Shown here: piece by piece, positions 12,601 through 24,600 of the stretch | Layout: each line of letters begins with the position of its first letter | Position numbering within the stretch: the first letter of the stretch is position 1 | Origin: Bedellia somnulentella | Taxonomy: Eukaryota; Arthropoda; Insecta; Lepidoptera; Bedelliidae | Length of the DNA stretch: 64,000 bases | NCBI GenBank assembly: GCA_963576735.1 | Contig: OY755189.1 | Coordinates: 4,030,001-4,094,000, forward strand | Reading direction: 5' to 3' | Program-made: the position numbers and the translations under genes | Notes under the pieces: generated by a model | Databases searched by the model: none | Told to the model about the DNA's origin: nothing | Seen by the model: only the letters and a program-made list of their open reading frames with translations

Positions 12601-15600
12601 AGAATTGGTCCCGGTTGCACGGTGGGGACCCTGCGGAAGACGTCATCGCCTCTTCGGTCTTCCTCTCCTCTTCTCTTCTACCTTCCTCCTCCAGCGAAAC
12701 TTTGCCCCCCCCAGAATACGAGGGGCAGCCTGAACCCTGCAAGCAGGTTTCAGGGAGGGATTCCCGGTCCCGGTTGGGACACGTACCCTCCTGGGGTAGT
12801 ATTTCTCTTTTGCGTTGCGCCATTTTTGGAAAGTTGGGGGGTTTTCGGCATAGGTTTTGGTTGACGCTTGCATCAGAGTGATGCAAAGCGCGTAACAGGC
12901 GGCAACGACGTGAACGATAACCATAGCCTTGCCCTGGAGGTTCAAAACCGACCCCTCCAGGACCATTCGCCAGCTTGGATAATTAAAATAAGTTTAACCC
13001 TCCAAAGCTAGGGAGGTCCTCAGTCTCGGTTGGCATAGGGCCTTAATATACATAAAACTAAACTAAAGATCTGAAAACCCCCCCGCCCTATGTATGTGTA
13101 TGTAATATAATTGTTCAATTTTATTTATTTCAGGCAATTTAAATTCAAAAAGCTGACAGCTTCTATAGGTGATTTTGTCCTAGTATCTAATGCTGATGCA
13201 GCAGATCCCGACACCGAAGATGGCTGTGATGCTGCTAAGATATTATCTTTATATGAAAATCGGGAGAAGAAAGGAGATCCATTCAGGGCCAAAGTTCAGT
13301 GGTATACCAAGATGTGTGATTTACCAGCATCTGCTGTGGATGAGAATATTAAGTTCATTGATAAGGATGTAAGTGAATTGGATTTTACTTTAGATAGTAA
13401 TTAAATAGTTCTCATTATGCAAAGCGGAGCCTACTAATCCCTTCCTCTCAACTTGATATGATTGTGACTTTTGAGCTCCTTTTACCACACAGGCAATATA
13501 GATTTGGCCTATGGGATTGTTTAAATAAAATAGCTGTGTACACACACGCCGCAAGGCAGAACAGGAAGAACAATTTTAAAAAAAACCTACCACCACATAT
13601 ACTCTTGTTTCTTGTAAATAAACAATTTTTAACATTTATTTCATATTATGAATCTTGAAAAAAATGACTGAGTTTTATTGTGAAAAAAGTAAAATGAAAT
13701 TTAAAGTAATCTGTCATGGCGTTAAGTTAGGATTTAGAGGGAAAATTGTAGCTTTTAATTTTGTGTTCTTCAGCCTTATATTTTGTTAATTACAGGTGGT
13801 TGAGGACCACAGACCATTTGATACAGATGTCTCAATTGAAACATTCTTTAAGAAATGCAATATAATATTCACATACACCAGAGATGATCCCGATATTGTT
13901 CTTAACAAGCAGCCCTACACATACATCTGCAGGTATAGGGTCCTACCAGAAGGGAGAAAAAAGCTTAAGATTGAACCAATCTTGGAGGAAGAACGGAAAG
14001 CTATGGAGTTTCTAAGCACTCCAAAAAGAGCTTCTCAGACCCCAAAATCACAAACACCAAATAGCCTCACTAAAAGAATGAGCAGAGTGTCCATTTCAGA
14101 ACAAAAGAACTGGAGTGTGACTAAAAATGAAGGCACCAAGATATTACTCAAAAGGGCCATTTTGGCTGATAAAACTGAGAAGAATTCACCAAAGAAAAAT
14201 ACACCAAAAAAAGGAGAAACACCAAAAAGTTCTATCAAACTATCTGGCAATAAAATTGAAGAAATAGTATCAATGGAGCTGGAAGAAAATTCTGATGAGG
14301 AATTACCAACTCTTATTATTAAAAAAGCCCCTAATACTCCAAAAAGAAAACCATCAATTTCAACATCCTTACAGGAGACACCTAAGAAAGTTCTAATTGA
14401 AGATAAAAAAGAATATTCAACAAGATCCGGTAGAGCAACAAGAAATCCGATCCACTACTATGAAGCAGATTTGTCTCCTGTTAAAAGTACGCCTAAAAAG
14501 CAAATAAGAAAGGCTGATATCAATGAGTTTAGTGATGATGAATTTAAACCAAAGTTAGTGACACCAAAGACACCCAAAACTCCCAGAACACCGAGGTCAA
14601 CTAGAATAGCTACACCAAGAAGTGTGTCAAGAAGAATAATGGCGAGCCAGCTAACACCAACTTTGAGAACAAGAAGACATTCTGTTGATAGAGCTGTTGG
14701 TATGTTTCCTATTTGAAAGTACTTATCTTTATATATTATTTCTGTAAGCCTCTTTCTTGCCCGGAAGCCTGTGACGCGATGAGTTAAGCTAGAAATTTGG
14801 TTCAGGTATCGTTTTGTACAGTTCGCGGCCGTGGTGTGCACAAAATTCAGACATCTGATGTAACTGGATTAAGTTAATTGTTACAGAATTTCAAAGTTTC
14901 GATTTTGGCCCATAGACTTTGCTTACCCACTAGTTTAGAAATAATTTCTCTTACTTACATTTACTATTCCATGGTATTAATTTGTTGTTTATATATGCAA
15001 GTTCCCTATAATCCTAATGTCTGGTGGTCAAAGAATTGCAAAGTTATTGTTTGTTGGATTTGTGTAATTGAGAAAATTAACACATGTTCAGTCAAAAGTA
15101 TTATCACCTCAGCCTTTCTTTTAGGGATTTACAACGGATTACTTATTGCTTAAACGTATTTGGGGAAATGATGTATATAGAAGTATAAAACATAATAAAA
15201 TAAGAAATACCTTTTAATATTCCAGAATATGCAAAGAAAAACAAGTCGCTACCAGGCAGAGAGCAGCAACTTGATGAAATATTATCATTTGTTCGCAGTA
15301 AACTGTTGGATGGAAGCAGTGGGTAAGACAAGATATTTATTTATTATTGAGTAAAACAAACAGCACTTAATCTATTAACAAGCATTTTTAAACAATTTAT
15401 CGTGCCAATTATATGTTTCACAAATTTAATTAAATAAACTGAGCATTTATTTGTAACAGAAATATGGATGGACAAATAAAATATAGTTATTTTTCTCTAA
15501 AGTGTGTTTCATGTGTGTTTGTGTGTGTGTGTGTGTATTTGAACTGTTAAATTAGTCAGGAACATTTAATTTCTAATAATCCCTTGATGTTATTTTCTTT

Positions 15601-18600
15601 GTAACTGAAAAAATAATGAATATCTCTGCCACCCTTTGAAGATATACGGCATGAAAAGAGTTGAATTTGAGTTGAGTTATATTACTTATGTGACTGTTGT
15701 TCAGAATTCCCCCTTTTTACTTTAAGTGTTGCATTCATACGATAGGGACCAGGTCTTTCGTCACATGTGTAGAGAGACATTGTCACATGAATAAGTATAA
15801 TTCAGTCATGCGGGTTTTTGCTCACAAAGTTTTCATAAGCATAAAGCATAAACGTTCACGCCGAATATCCCCGAAGGGGTTGGCAGGGGTACTAATACTT
15901 CTGAACATCACGTGACTTTGTCACCTGGTGTTCAGAGTACCCACGTTTTGCATGGACAGTGTACTCACGTGATAGGGGGCAAGCCTATCGCCGTTTTGTA
16001 CGAATACACTGTCACATGACTAAGTACAACTCACCCATGTGGGTTTCCTCACGATGTTTTCCCTCACCGTTAACAACCATGATAAATTAACCACACATAT
16101 GTCTTTAGAAAAGACAAATTGGTGTAGGCCCGACCCAGGATTTGAACACTAGTCGTTTGCACGATAACTGAGTGTTCTACCCACTGGGCTATCACGGTTG
16201 CACAAAGTTTTCCTTCTGCATAAATTCCTCTGATAAATAAACCACAATTAACAACACTTTAGAGTATGCAGACGCATCACCTAAATCAGGATAACACCCT
16301 ATGAAGGTAGATAAGGTTAAAATTACATGGTTTCTCCTGGTCAAAGGGTTCACACCTTGCCATACAACATTTAAACTATTTTATATTCACATTTCAGCTG
16401 TATGTATATATCAGGCGTCCCAGGGACAGGTAAAACAGCTACTGTAAACTCAGCTCTTCAAATACTGAAGGAAGAGAGTGAGATGCCAGACTTCACGCTT
16501 GTAGAGGTGAACGGAATGAGGATCACAGAACCAAGACAGGCATATGTGCAGATCTATAAGCAGCTTACAGGTTTGAATCTTGATTGTCTAAATAGTTGAT
16601 AGAAAGCATGGAACAATGATCTATTTATGTAATTTAGCAGACCGACGCAGCTCGGAATCCGTTAAGACCAGTTTTTAAGAGACATAAAAGAAGTGATTAG
16701 GTCGGAAGTTAAATATTAGTAATTTTGCTGTACAGTGAAGAAATATGTGGTGCTTTTTCTTAGGAAATCAACTTTTTTAACACGCTTTTATTAGGTCGAC
16801 CTGTATGTATGTAACTATGTAATCAAATCTAAGAAAACTAATTTAAGGGCCTCCCTCGAAAATTTCACTGATTTTGGTAGTTTTCAAACTCAATGAAACC
16901 TGCTCAATGAAACAATCACACTCTAAATAAAATATATGTTCAAGTTCAATATCTTTTCTTTAATAATGACGGTTCTCATTCGTTTTCAATAATAATCGAC
17001 TAAGAAAAAAAATAATTTGTGGGGGGCTTTTTTATCGTAAAGTCTGATATTGCTGTCAGAGTACTGCATATATGTTATCGATTACGTAATATTTGCGTAG
17101 ACAACTGAGTAGTCTATCATCTGTATGAATAATTTTTAGTCTTTTCATCCTAATTATGGAGTTATAAAGCAAAAACCCTAAATTTCAATGTCAATCTGGA
17201 GCGGGTCCCTGTGCGGAGAACGGGGCGGCAGATGGCTGTTAGCCTTCATGCGCAGAGCTTGTGTCGATTTTTTCTGTAATAGAGCTGCTTGCCGCTTCCC
17301 GCGCTTTTTAGATAATTTATTTTGGTTGTGCGCAACATAGTCGCTTGTTTTGCTTTACATTATAAGTTTGATAACAATCGTAATATTATCGTTAATTTCA
17401 CCCTGTTTAGATAGTACGAAATGGTCCAACGCAGTAGGGGCCATGCGCTGTTGATGTGGGCGTGAGTTCAAATCTTCTATCCGGGACATGCTTTTTGTTT
17501 ATTTGTTTCCTCGTAAAATTATTTTGTTTCGGTTATGATGATAAATGCATGATTAAAAATACTGCGCATAATTCTGTTTTGTGAATACGCTCGTTTTATC
17601 CTAATGTTCTGTAAATCCAGCTGAAACAATTATTATCTTTTTGCTTTAAATTTATGTGATGTTTTTACATATCTTTTTAGTAAGATTAAAAATATTGTTT
17701 ACCTTATAATAACGTCGGAAAATTAAATAAAGGAAACAAACATGTGCAGAAAATCGAAAATTTCCAATAAAACAAAAAAATTTTGAACAACATACATGGG
17801 TCAATCAACTTTTAAACCAACATTTTTATGTCCCCTCAGAAAAAAAAATAATCCTGAGGTACCTATTTTGAATTTATACAAAATGAGTATACCGTAGTAC
17901 TAACAGAACACAAATCTATGATGTCACATTTAAAGTTTTAATGAATACACTGAAATTTTATTCAAAAGTGTGGTAACTCAGTACACGATTTGGATATAAT
18001 GCAAACACCTAGTAATAATACGTGTGTCCCCGTGATCGCTTCGGCGCAGTTCGATGAAAGTTAATATTAATTTTACTTCTAAAACAGGTTAATGAATGAT
18101 CTGATGTTAGTTATTTATTTTTCAAAGTGTAAGTTACACCATTCAAAACAAAATATGATTTCTCTAATTCTCACAAAAAAATTAAAACTGTCTGTCCATT
18201 GGTAATATTTGTTTTCGATGTATACTGAGTTACTGACCGTTACGAGATCAAAATGTGTGGTGTGAAGTTAGCGCGGGTTACTAGCCAAAGTATGTTCCTA
18301 TCTCATTCTCTCCTGACCAATCTCGGCCCTGTGCTCCGCCTGTGTGTTACGTCAGTCACCAACGAGCAGCGCGGGAGTGCGCGTACCTTTATTCGCTGTC
18401 CGCGGAGTGACCGACTTTTTACCAGTAAGTACGCTCTTTCCTTACATCTCTTATTAATTGGGTGATAGGTAATGGGTCAGCCACTTGAATTATAAAGAGC
18501 AGTATTGTGGTCATTATTTTTAAAGTGTTTTATTTAGGGATACCTCTTATTTTGTATCCTGAGTTACGTGTATACTGAGTTACTTTGGTGGTAACTCCAG

Positions 18601-21600
18601 AGACAGTACGGTAACGCCAGAGACATGTCCACATAAAGATTCTTTATGTAAGTAGGCACTTTAATTAATGCCCTGAGCTGTATTTTGACTACATAATAGT
18701 CAATAGTGTTCATTTGTACATTTTGGAATTGTAAAATTTAATTTTCTCCATGTTATTGCAAAACTGAAAGGAAATACCTATTCTATTGTTCCAGACTTTT
18801 CAATGCGAAAATGCCGCTTACTGCCAGAAGAAAATCGTCAGAAGAAAAACTTTTTGTTGTTTGCTACTGTTTTGTATGACTTTGGGTTTTTCGATGGTAC
18901 CTGGAATTTTTTTGAGGCAGGGCATGGGAAAGGTCCTGCAGATGGCATTGGAGGTTTCCTAAAGCGCACTGCTGATAAAATTGTTACTGCTGGTAAGGAC
19001 ATACCCGATGCTGTCGAGTTTTTTAAGCAGCTAAAGGATGCCAGCAAAATAGTTATGTTCTTTATTACTGAAGAAGCTATTGAACAAATGCTGAAAATCA
19101 TACCTGATTCCATCCCACGTTTGGTTGGCACGCTTCAAGTCCATCAAATTTTTACAAATGAACGCAACATTTTAAAATATAGATCACTATGTGATCACTG
19201 TGAATGTACGAAAAAAGGATCCTACAACTGCTTCAACCCAAAAACTTATCACGGTTATGATACTATAAGTCTTCCTGAACCCATTACAGTACCAGACCCT
19301 GGTTTGCTTGGTGACCCCGACCCGGAATCTTCAGATAGCGACATTCCTCTTTTGGTCCTTAAAGAAATGCAAAATGTGCCTTCACGAGCTAGCATATACC
19401 GCAAGGTATATGGCTCCTCTGATGATGATGAGGATTGCCAGATACTGGGCGAAGAAAATATGCCTCCATCCAGAGATTTTACTAGCGAGATATCTGAACC
19501 GCAACCATAAACTAGTGGTGTTTTTCGGGATTCTGTGGCTTGTGGAGATTTCTTGCATGTTCGCGTTCACGGAGGTGACAAAACTAAGAAGATGTATTCT
19601 TACGTCTGCAAAGTGTTGGCTCATGATGATGATTTGGATGAAATTTGGGTAATGTTTGCAAAGATTGTGGGTAAAGATGCGCAAACATTTAGATTAGAAA
19701 AGGCCGATGTATATTCAGTACCCTATGAAGACAATATCAAAATTCTAGCAGCTCCTGTGGAAAGGAACAGAATGCTGTACAAGTTTGAATCTCCAGTCGA
19801 TGGTTTTGAATAATAAATATGATTTATTTCTTAACTATTTTAAGAAGAAACCTGACATGGATCTCAATACCTTAATTTTGATCTCAATGTGTGAAATGTT
19901 TGTTGTTCAATGTTTAAGTCTGTTGATTGTTTATAGGTTAATACAACAAGAATAGCAATTCTTGTTGTATTGTGGTAAGTGTTGTATTTGGAGTTACCAA
20001 AATGTCTTTGGAGTTACTTTTGGTCCCCAGTTTTTATCTTTTGTTTTCCTTAATATATCAACAAAATAATATATATTGTTATAACTTTTACTGTGAAAAG
20101 AATAAGCACTTTTAAATTTTGTGGAAACCACTGCTCACCGCCACTTTAAATAGACATCTTCATAGTTTTTGCAAAAAAATGTTATTGATTTTGACCTGCG
20201 GTAACTCAAGTGACATCTATCTTTCTTTTTAAAATTATTACTAAAAGAAACTTAAAAGACTGATTACAAAAGTTAATTGTTTAATTAGTAATAAGTAGTT
20301 TATTTAATAAATAATATTTAAAAACTTTTCAATCATGTTTTATTATGAAGAAGACAGTTGGTAACGCAAGAGACTCAAATTGTGACCTAAGGTAAAATTT
20401 TATCAAATTAATCGATAGTCCATAATCCTAGGTCGCGCCCCTTTTGCAATTCAATAGTTTAATAGTTTTTATACAAAAATATTTAACATTTTAGGGAAAA
20501 AGTTAATATTTTTTATTTCATGAAAAATGTTAACCCACCCTTGAAATTGTCTGCTTAAAAGTTGATTGACCCACATACTCACGGCTATAAATCCCTAAAA
20601 GGGAAAAAATATTAAAAAAAGGTTCGCTAAACAGAGGGCTCAGATAATGAATGCAAAATTGTAAGTACAAATTTTTCTACCAATAAAACACTTTAGGCAT
20701 ATTTTATATATTGCACGGAACATAGTCGAAAAGTTTTGCCATATATTATATTGTTCGTTCGCAATCCTAATATAATCGTCAATTTCGACTCTTAGCTCTA
20801 AGATCGAAGTGGTGTAACGCGTTAAACGTTTCACGCTCAGTGATGAAGGTACAGAGTTCGATCCTCAACCTTGTGACAGTATTTAAGTTTGTTTTTTATT
20901 CGTAAAATAAGTATTCTTTTATTTTCTCCTTCGGATCACGATGAATGCATTATTAAAAATACCTGCTGCTATTTATTCTGTTTTGTAAATATGCTTGTTA
21001 CGTTTTACCCTATAGCTATGTTCCGTGAATAATCTTACCTTCTAACTTTTCTTTCAAATCTGGGTGTTTCTTTTATTCATATGATGTGTATTACACTTCT
21101 CCACTTTAGTCATATTTCTACTTTTTAAGAAAAAATATATAATTATCTTAATATATGTATTCGAACCGTTCTTCGATCAATTATTTTGATCCATTGTATT
21201 TCATTCATGTGCTATTAATTCTGATTTAGGCTCCAAAAACGTATTGCTTTACAAGGGGATGAGAAATATGCAATAAATCAGGAACCTCAATCATCTCGCC
21301 AAGTTCAATTAACAGAGTAAGTAAAATAGACCAGGAGCTGATATTTATAAATTTTTAGTCTTTCATTGAACTTTGTATTTTGTAATAAATTGTGAAAAAG
21401 TTATCATACCCAATTGAGCCTACACTTATATATTATGAATTAATTTCAGTTCAACTGAGATGATGGAAGAAAGTGTATTTTCGTCCCACAATACCGACAG
21501 GGAGAAATCATTGGAGAACACGGCTACTGTATCTAATGCACCTGAACTAGGCTCATCAACTGTGATAATAGTGCTCTTAAACGCACCTTTACTTTTGTAT

Positions 21601-24600
21601 TTAAAAAAAACGTAAAAGTATATTAATTTAAAGATTAACAGCACCATCACCATGCCATGCTTTTTCAACACAGTAAAACGAACGATGCATGTGCTCGAAT
21701 ATATTAAAGATTAGCACTGATATTAACAGACTGTTAATTTAACAATAAATAACCCTTTTAAGTCCGGTATATTCCGAACTTCTGTCTCTTTTATTATTTA
21801 AGTTATTTAGTCGCGGTGGATAAGTTATTTAATATAGCTATCTTGCACAATTTGGCGTAAAAACTATTTTATATGAGTTGAAGTATATTTTCAGCCGTAA
21901 AATTTCGGGAAATGTGAATTTAGATAATCAAGAAAACTTTTGAACAAACCTCTAATTAATTAAATGAACAAGTACAAAAGACGCACATTTATAGCCTCCT
22001 TCAAACAAGAAACTACAAACAGGTATTCATGAATCTGTGCCTACAAATACCTAGTTATAACTTAGTTTTTAATATTGAAAAGAACCTTAAGAATTGCCTT
22101 TTGCTTTCTGCACCATCTCAATAAAATGATAATTTTTATGAAAATTATTTGGGTTTTATAATTTACTTATGTTGAATCAGTAGTAAGTAAGTATTCATGA
22201 AAAAAATGCCTACTCCTGTTCTATAATTTGAGTCGATTTTTTGTTCAAGTGTGGATTTTTGACGTCGAGATATTATTATTATATAATTACACGTTACTTC
22301 ATTTCTACTGCCATCCACGTACACTTTGTTGTTTCGGTTAAGAATAACATAAACCCCTTTTACTATGTCACGTGAAACGTATCATCACGACACCAACATT
22401 CTTCTCGACATGTTCCCCTGCTATATTCCAAAGGTATCAAGAAATAAGTTTTGTGGAAATAAAGTTATTGTACTGTTGAAGTATTTGTTTTATTTTTATA
22501 ACAATATTCACTTAGCGAAACATAATTAACACATATATATCAATACGCCGCGCCGATCGTACAACGTAGTACGAGACTGTTTTGGTAGATGGCGCTATAT
22601 CTACATCTATATCGCTATAATCTATAGTTATCATAGTTGCTAATAGATGGCTTGTTTTACGAGTTCTATTAAAGGTGAGGAAACGGCAGGGGGAAGCCCA
22701 AATGCCGTTTCAAGGTTCTCACTTTTTCGTGAGACGCCCTTAACCATATTCTAAAGGTCATAGCGTTATGAAAATTGGCAGTTGTATGTGATTTCGATGA
22801 CAATACAATAATAATGGTACTGTCGAGCTGATCTGATGATGGAGCCGGAAGATATGAACTGGAACTTCATGATGGATGATCGTATCATAGCCGTGTTTGG
22901 ACTTGTTAAAAAGGTCTTGTAATGAACGTTGACCATGATTAGGTTTCAAGGTCTGATGATAAAGCCGGAAGATAGGCACTAGCATTCCATGATGAAATAT
23001 CGTATCATAGCCGTGTTTGGACTTGTTAGAAAGGTCTTGTAATGAACCTTGACCACGATTAGGTTTCAAGGTCTGAATACAATAATATGGTACTGTCGAG
23101 CTCATCTGATGATGGAGCCGGAACATATTAACTGGAACTTAATGATGGATGATCGTATTATAGCCGTATTTGGACTTGTTAGAAAGGTCTTGTAATGAAC
23201 TTTGACCACGAAATGAACTTTGACCACGATTAGGTTTCAAGGTCTGAATACAATAATATGGTACCATCGAACTGATCTGATGATGGAGCCGGAAGATTTG
23301 AACTGGAACTTCATTACGAATATTAGCATACGATGTATCGTTACCAACCCATGACGTCCCACTGCTGGGCACGGGTCTCTTCCGTGAGGAAGGTATTAGC
23401 CATACTTCACCACGGGGGCCAGCCGGGTTGGTGGAGGTTTGTAAGGCTAGTGGTCACCTTACCGTTAGATGTTATCAAACCGCCCGTTTGGGTCTCTAAC
23501 AAAGCATTGTTCTAAGCTGACAGGTAAGACACCATGCAATACAGACGCACTGGCGGAGATGGAGAGGATGCGGGCTCATTCGTCTATTTGAAATAAATGT
23601 TTAAAATATGCCATTAGCAAAGACTAAAAAGCATAAAATAAATTAATAGTTTAAAAAACACTAAAAACACGCTTTTATAAGTGCACTTAAAAGTCAAAAA
23701 TAAATTACGGGTCGTTCAAGTTGTCTTTATTTCTGGGCTGAAGTGTAAACTATGTGATTTTAATTATAAAATTTAATTGTAAAAGCGTGGGGCGCTGGAG
23801 CAGGAAAAACTTTCTTGTAAACAAATACACTAACAAGAACTGTACATTTTGCCACTGTTGACTAGTACTTTGAACAGACTGTTTAAAATAGCGCCTCCAA
23901 CTAGTGGTGCTGCAACTCTAGTTAGAGTGCCGATCTCTGTAACCTGCTTCCCGAAACATCGCTTAACTTGATTTCTTAGCAAGGTAAACAAAAAATCTTT
24001 CCTTTTCCAGCGCCCCACGCTTTTACAAGCAAATTTTATAATTAAAAGCACATAGTTTACACTTCAGCCCAGAAATAGAGACAACTTGAACGACCCGTAA
24101 TTTATTTTTGACTTTTAAGTGCACTTATAAAAGCGTGTTTTTAGTGTTTTTTAAACTATTAATTTATTTAACTTCACCATTGCTGTTCATCACATATTAG
24201 CCTTAGTATGTTGATTTTCACCCTTCGATCATATATACCAAAGATACACCAACAAAGCACGAAAAACGGCCCGGCGAAACAGTGCTTATTTATATGGTAA
24301 GCACTGTTTCACTGACAGTCGCGTGCTAGATCTTGCAATTAATAATAGGTCTTAAGAAATTGTGGTAAGGTCGATAATTGTAGAAAAATAAATATTTAAT
24401 TGTCAAACAGTCTTGTCATTCTCGTGGTCCACTTTTGTGCGTTGAATTTGTATGGAGTGCGGCATCTTTGGTATATATGATCGAAGTTTTCACCTCTAAA
24501 GTTAATCAACCTTTTACTCTAATATTGCAGGAAAATCAGTAGCATGGGAGCAAGCCTGTTCCTTATTAGAGAAAAGATTTACCACAGTGGGCCCGCGGCG

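Larger units (their letters stand above)
7400..13088 (-). mobile_element. full-length Loa-like LINE with two intact ORFs
   Basis: A 5.7-kb non-LTR retrotransposon inserted antisense in ORC1 intron 1. Exact 13-bp target duplications lie at 7387-7399 and 13089-13101. It has a G-rich 5' end (13088 leftwards), a 5' UTR of about 200 bp, ORF1 (12886-11099), ORF2 (11115-7489), a 3' UTR of about 80 bp and a (TAA)5 tail. Both ORFs are unbroken. ORF2 has endonuclease, reverse transcriptase and RNase H, and ORF1 resembles the DUF4780 type seen with insect Loa/Bilbo elements. A truncated relative lies at 38629-39760. The intact ORFs and perfect target duplications point to a young, possibly active copy. 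Confidence 0.92.

Noticed and set aside
18253..18465. Upstream exon of the transposase gene (MCGVKLARV...)
   Set aside because: Phase fits the 18795 acceptor, but the peptide has no transposase features and the element has lost its main domain. Kept only as a remark.
21231..21318. Possible extra ORC1 exon after TTTAG at 21230
   Set aside because: In the phase needed, the frame meets TAA after 15 codons. Exon 5 joins exon 6 (24531) perfectly without it.
22802..23317. CRISPR-like array
   Set aside because: Units are long, unequal and contiguous, with no unique spacers. It is a eukaryotic minisatellite.
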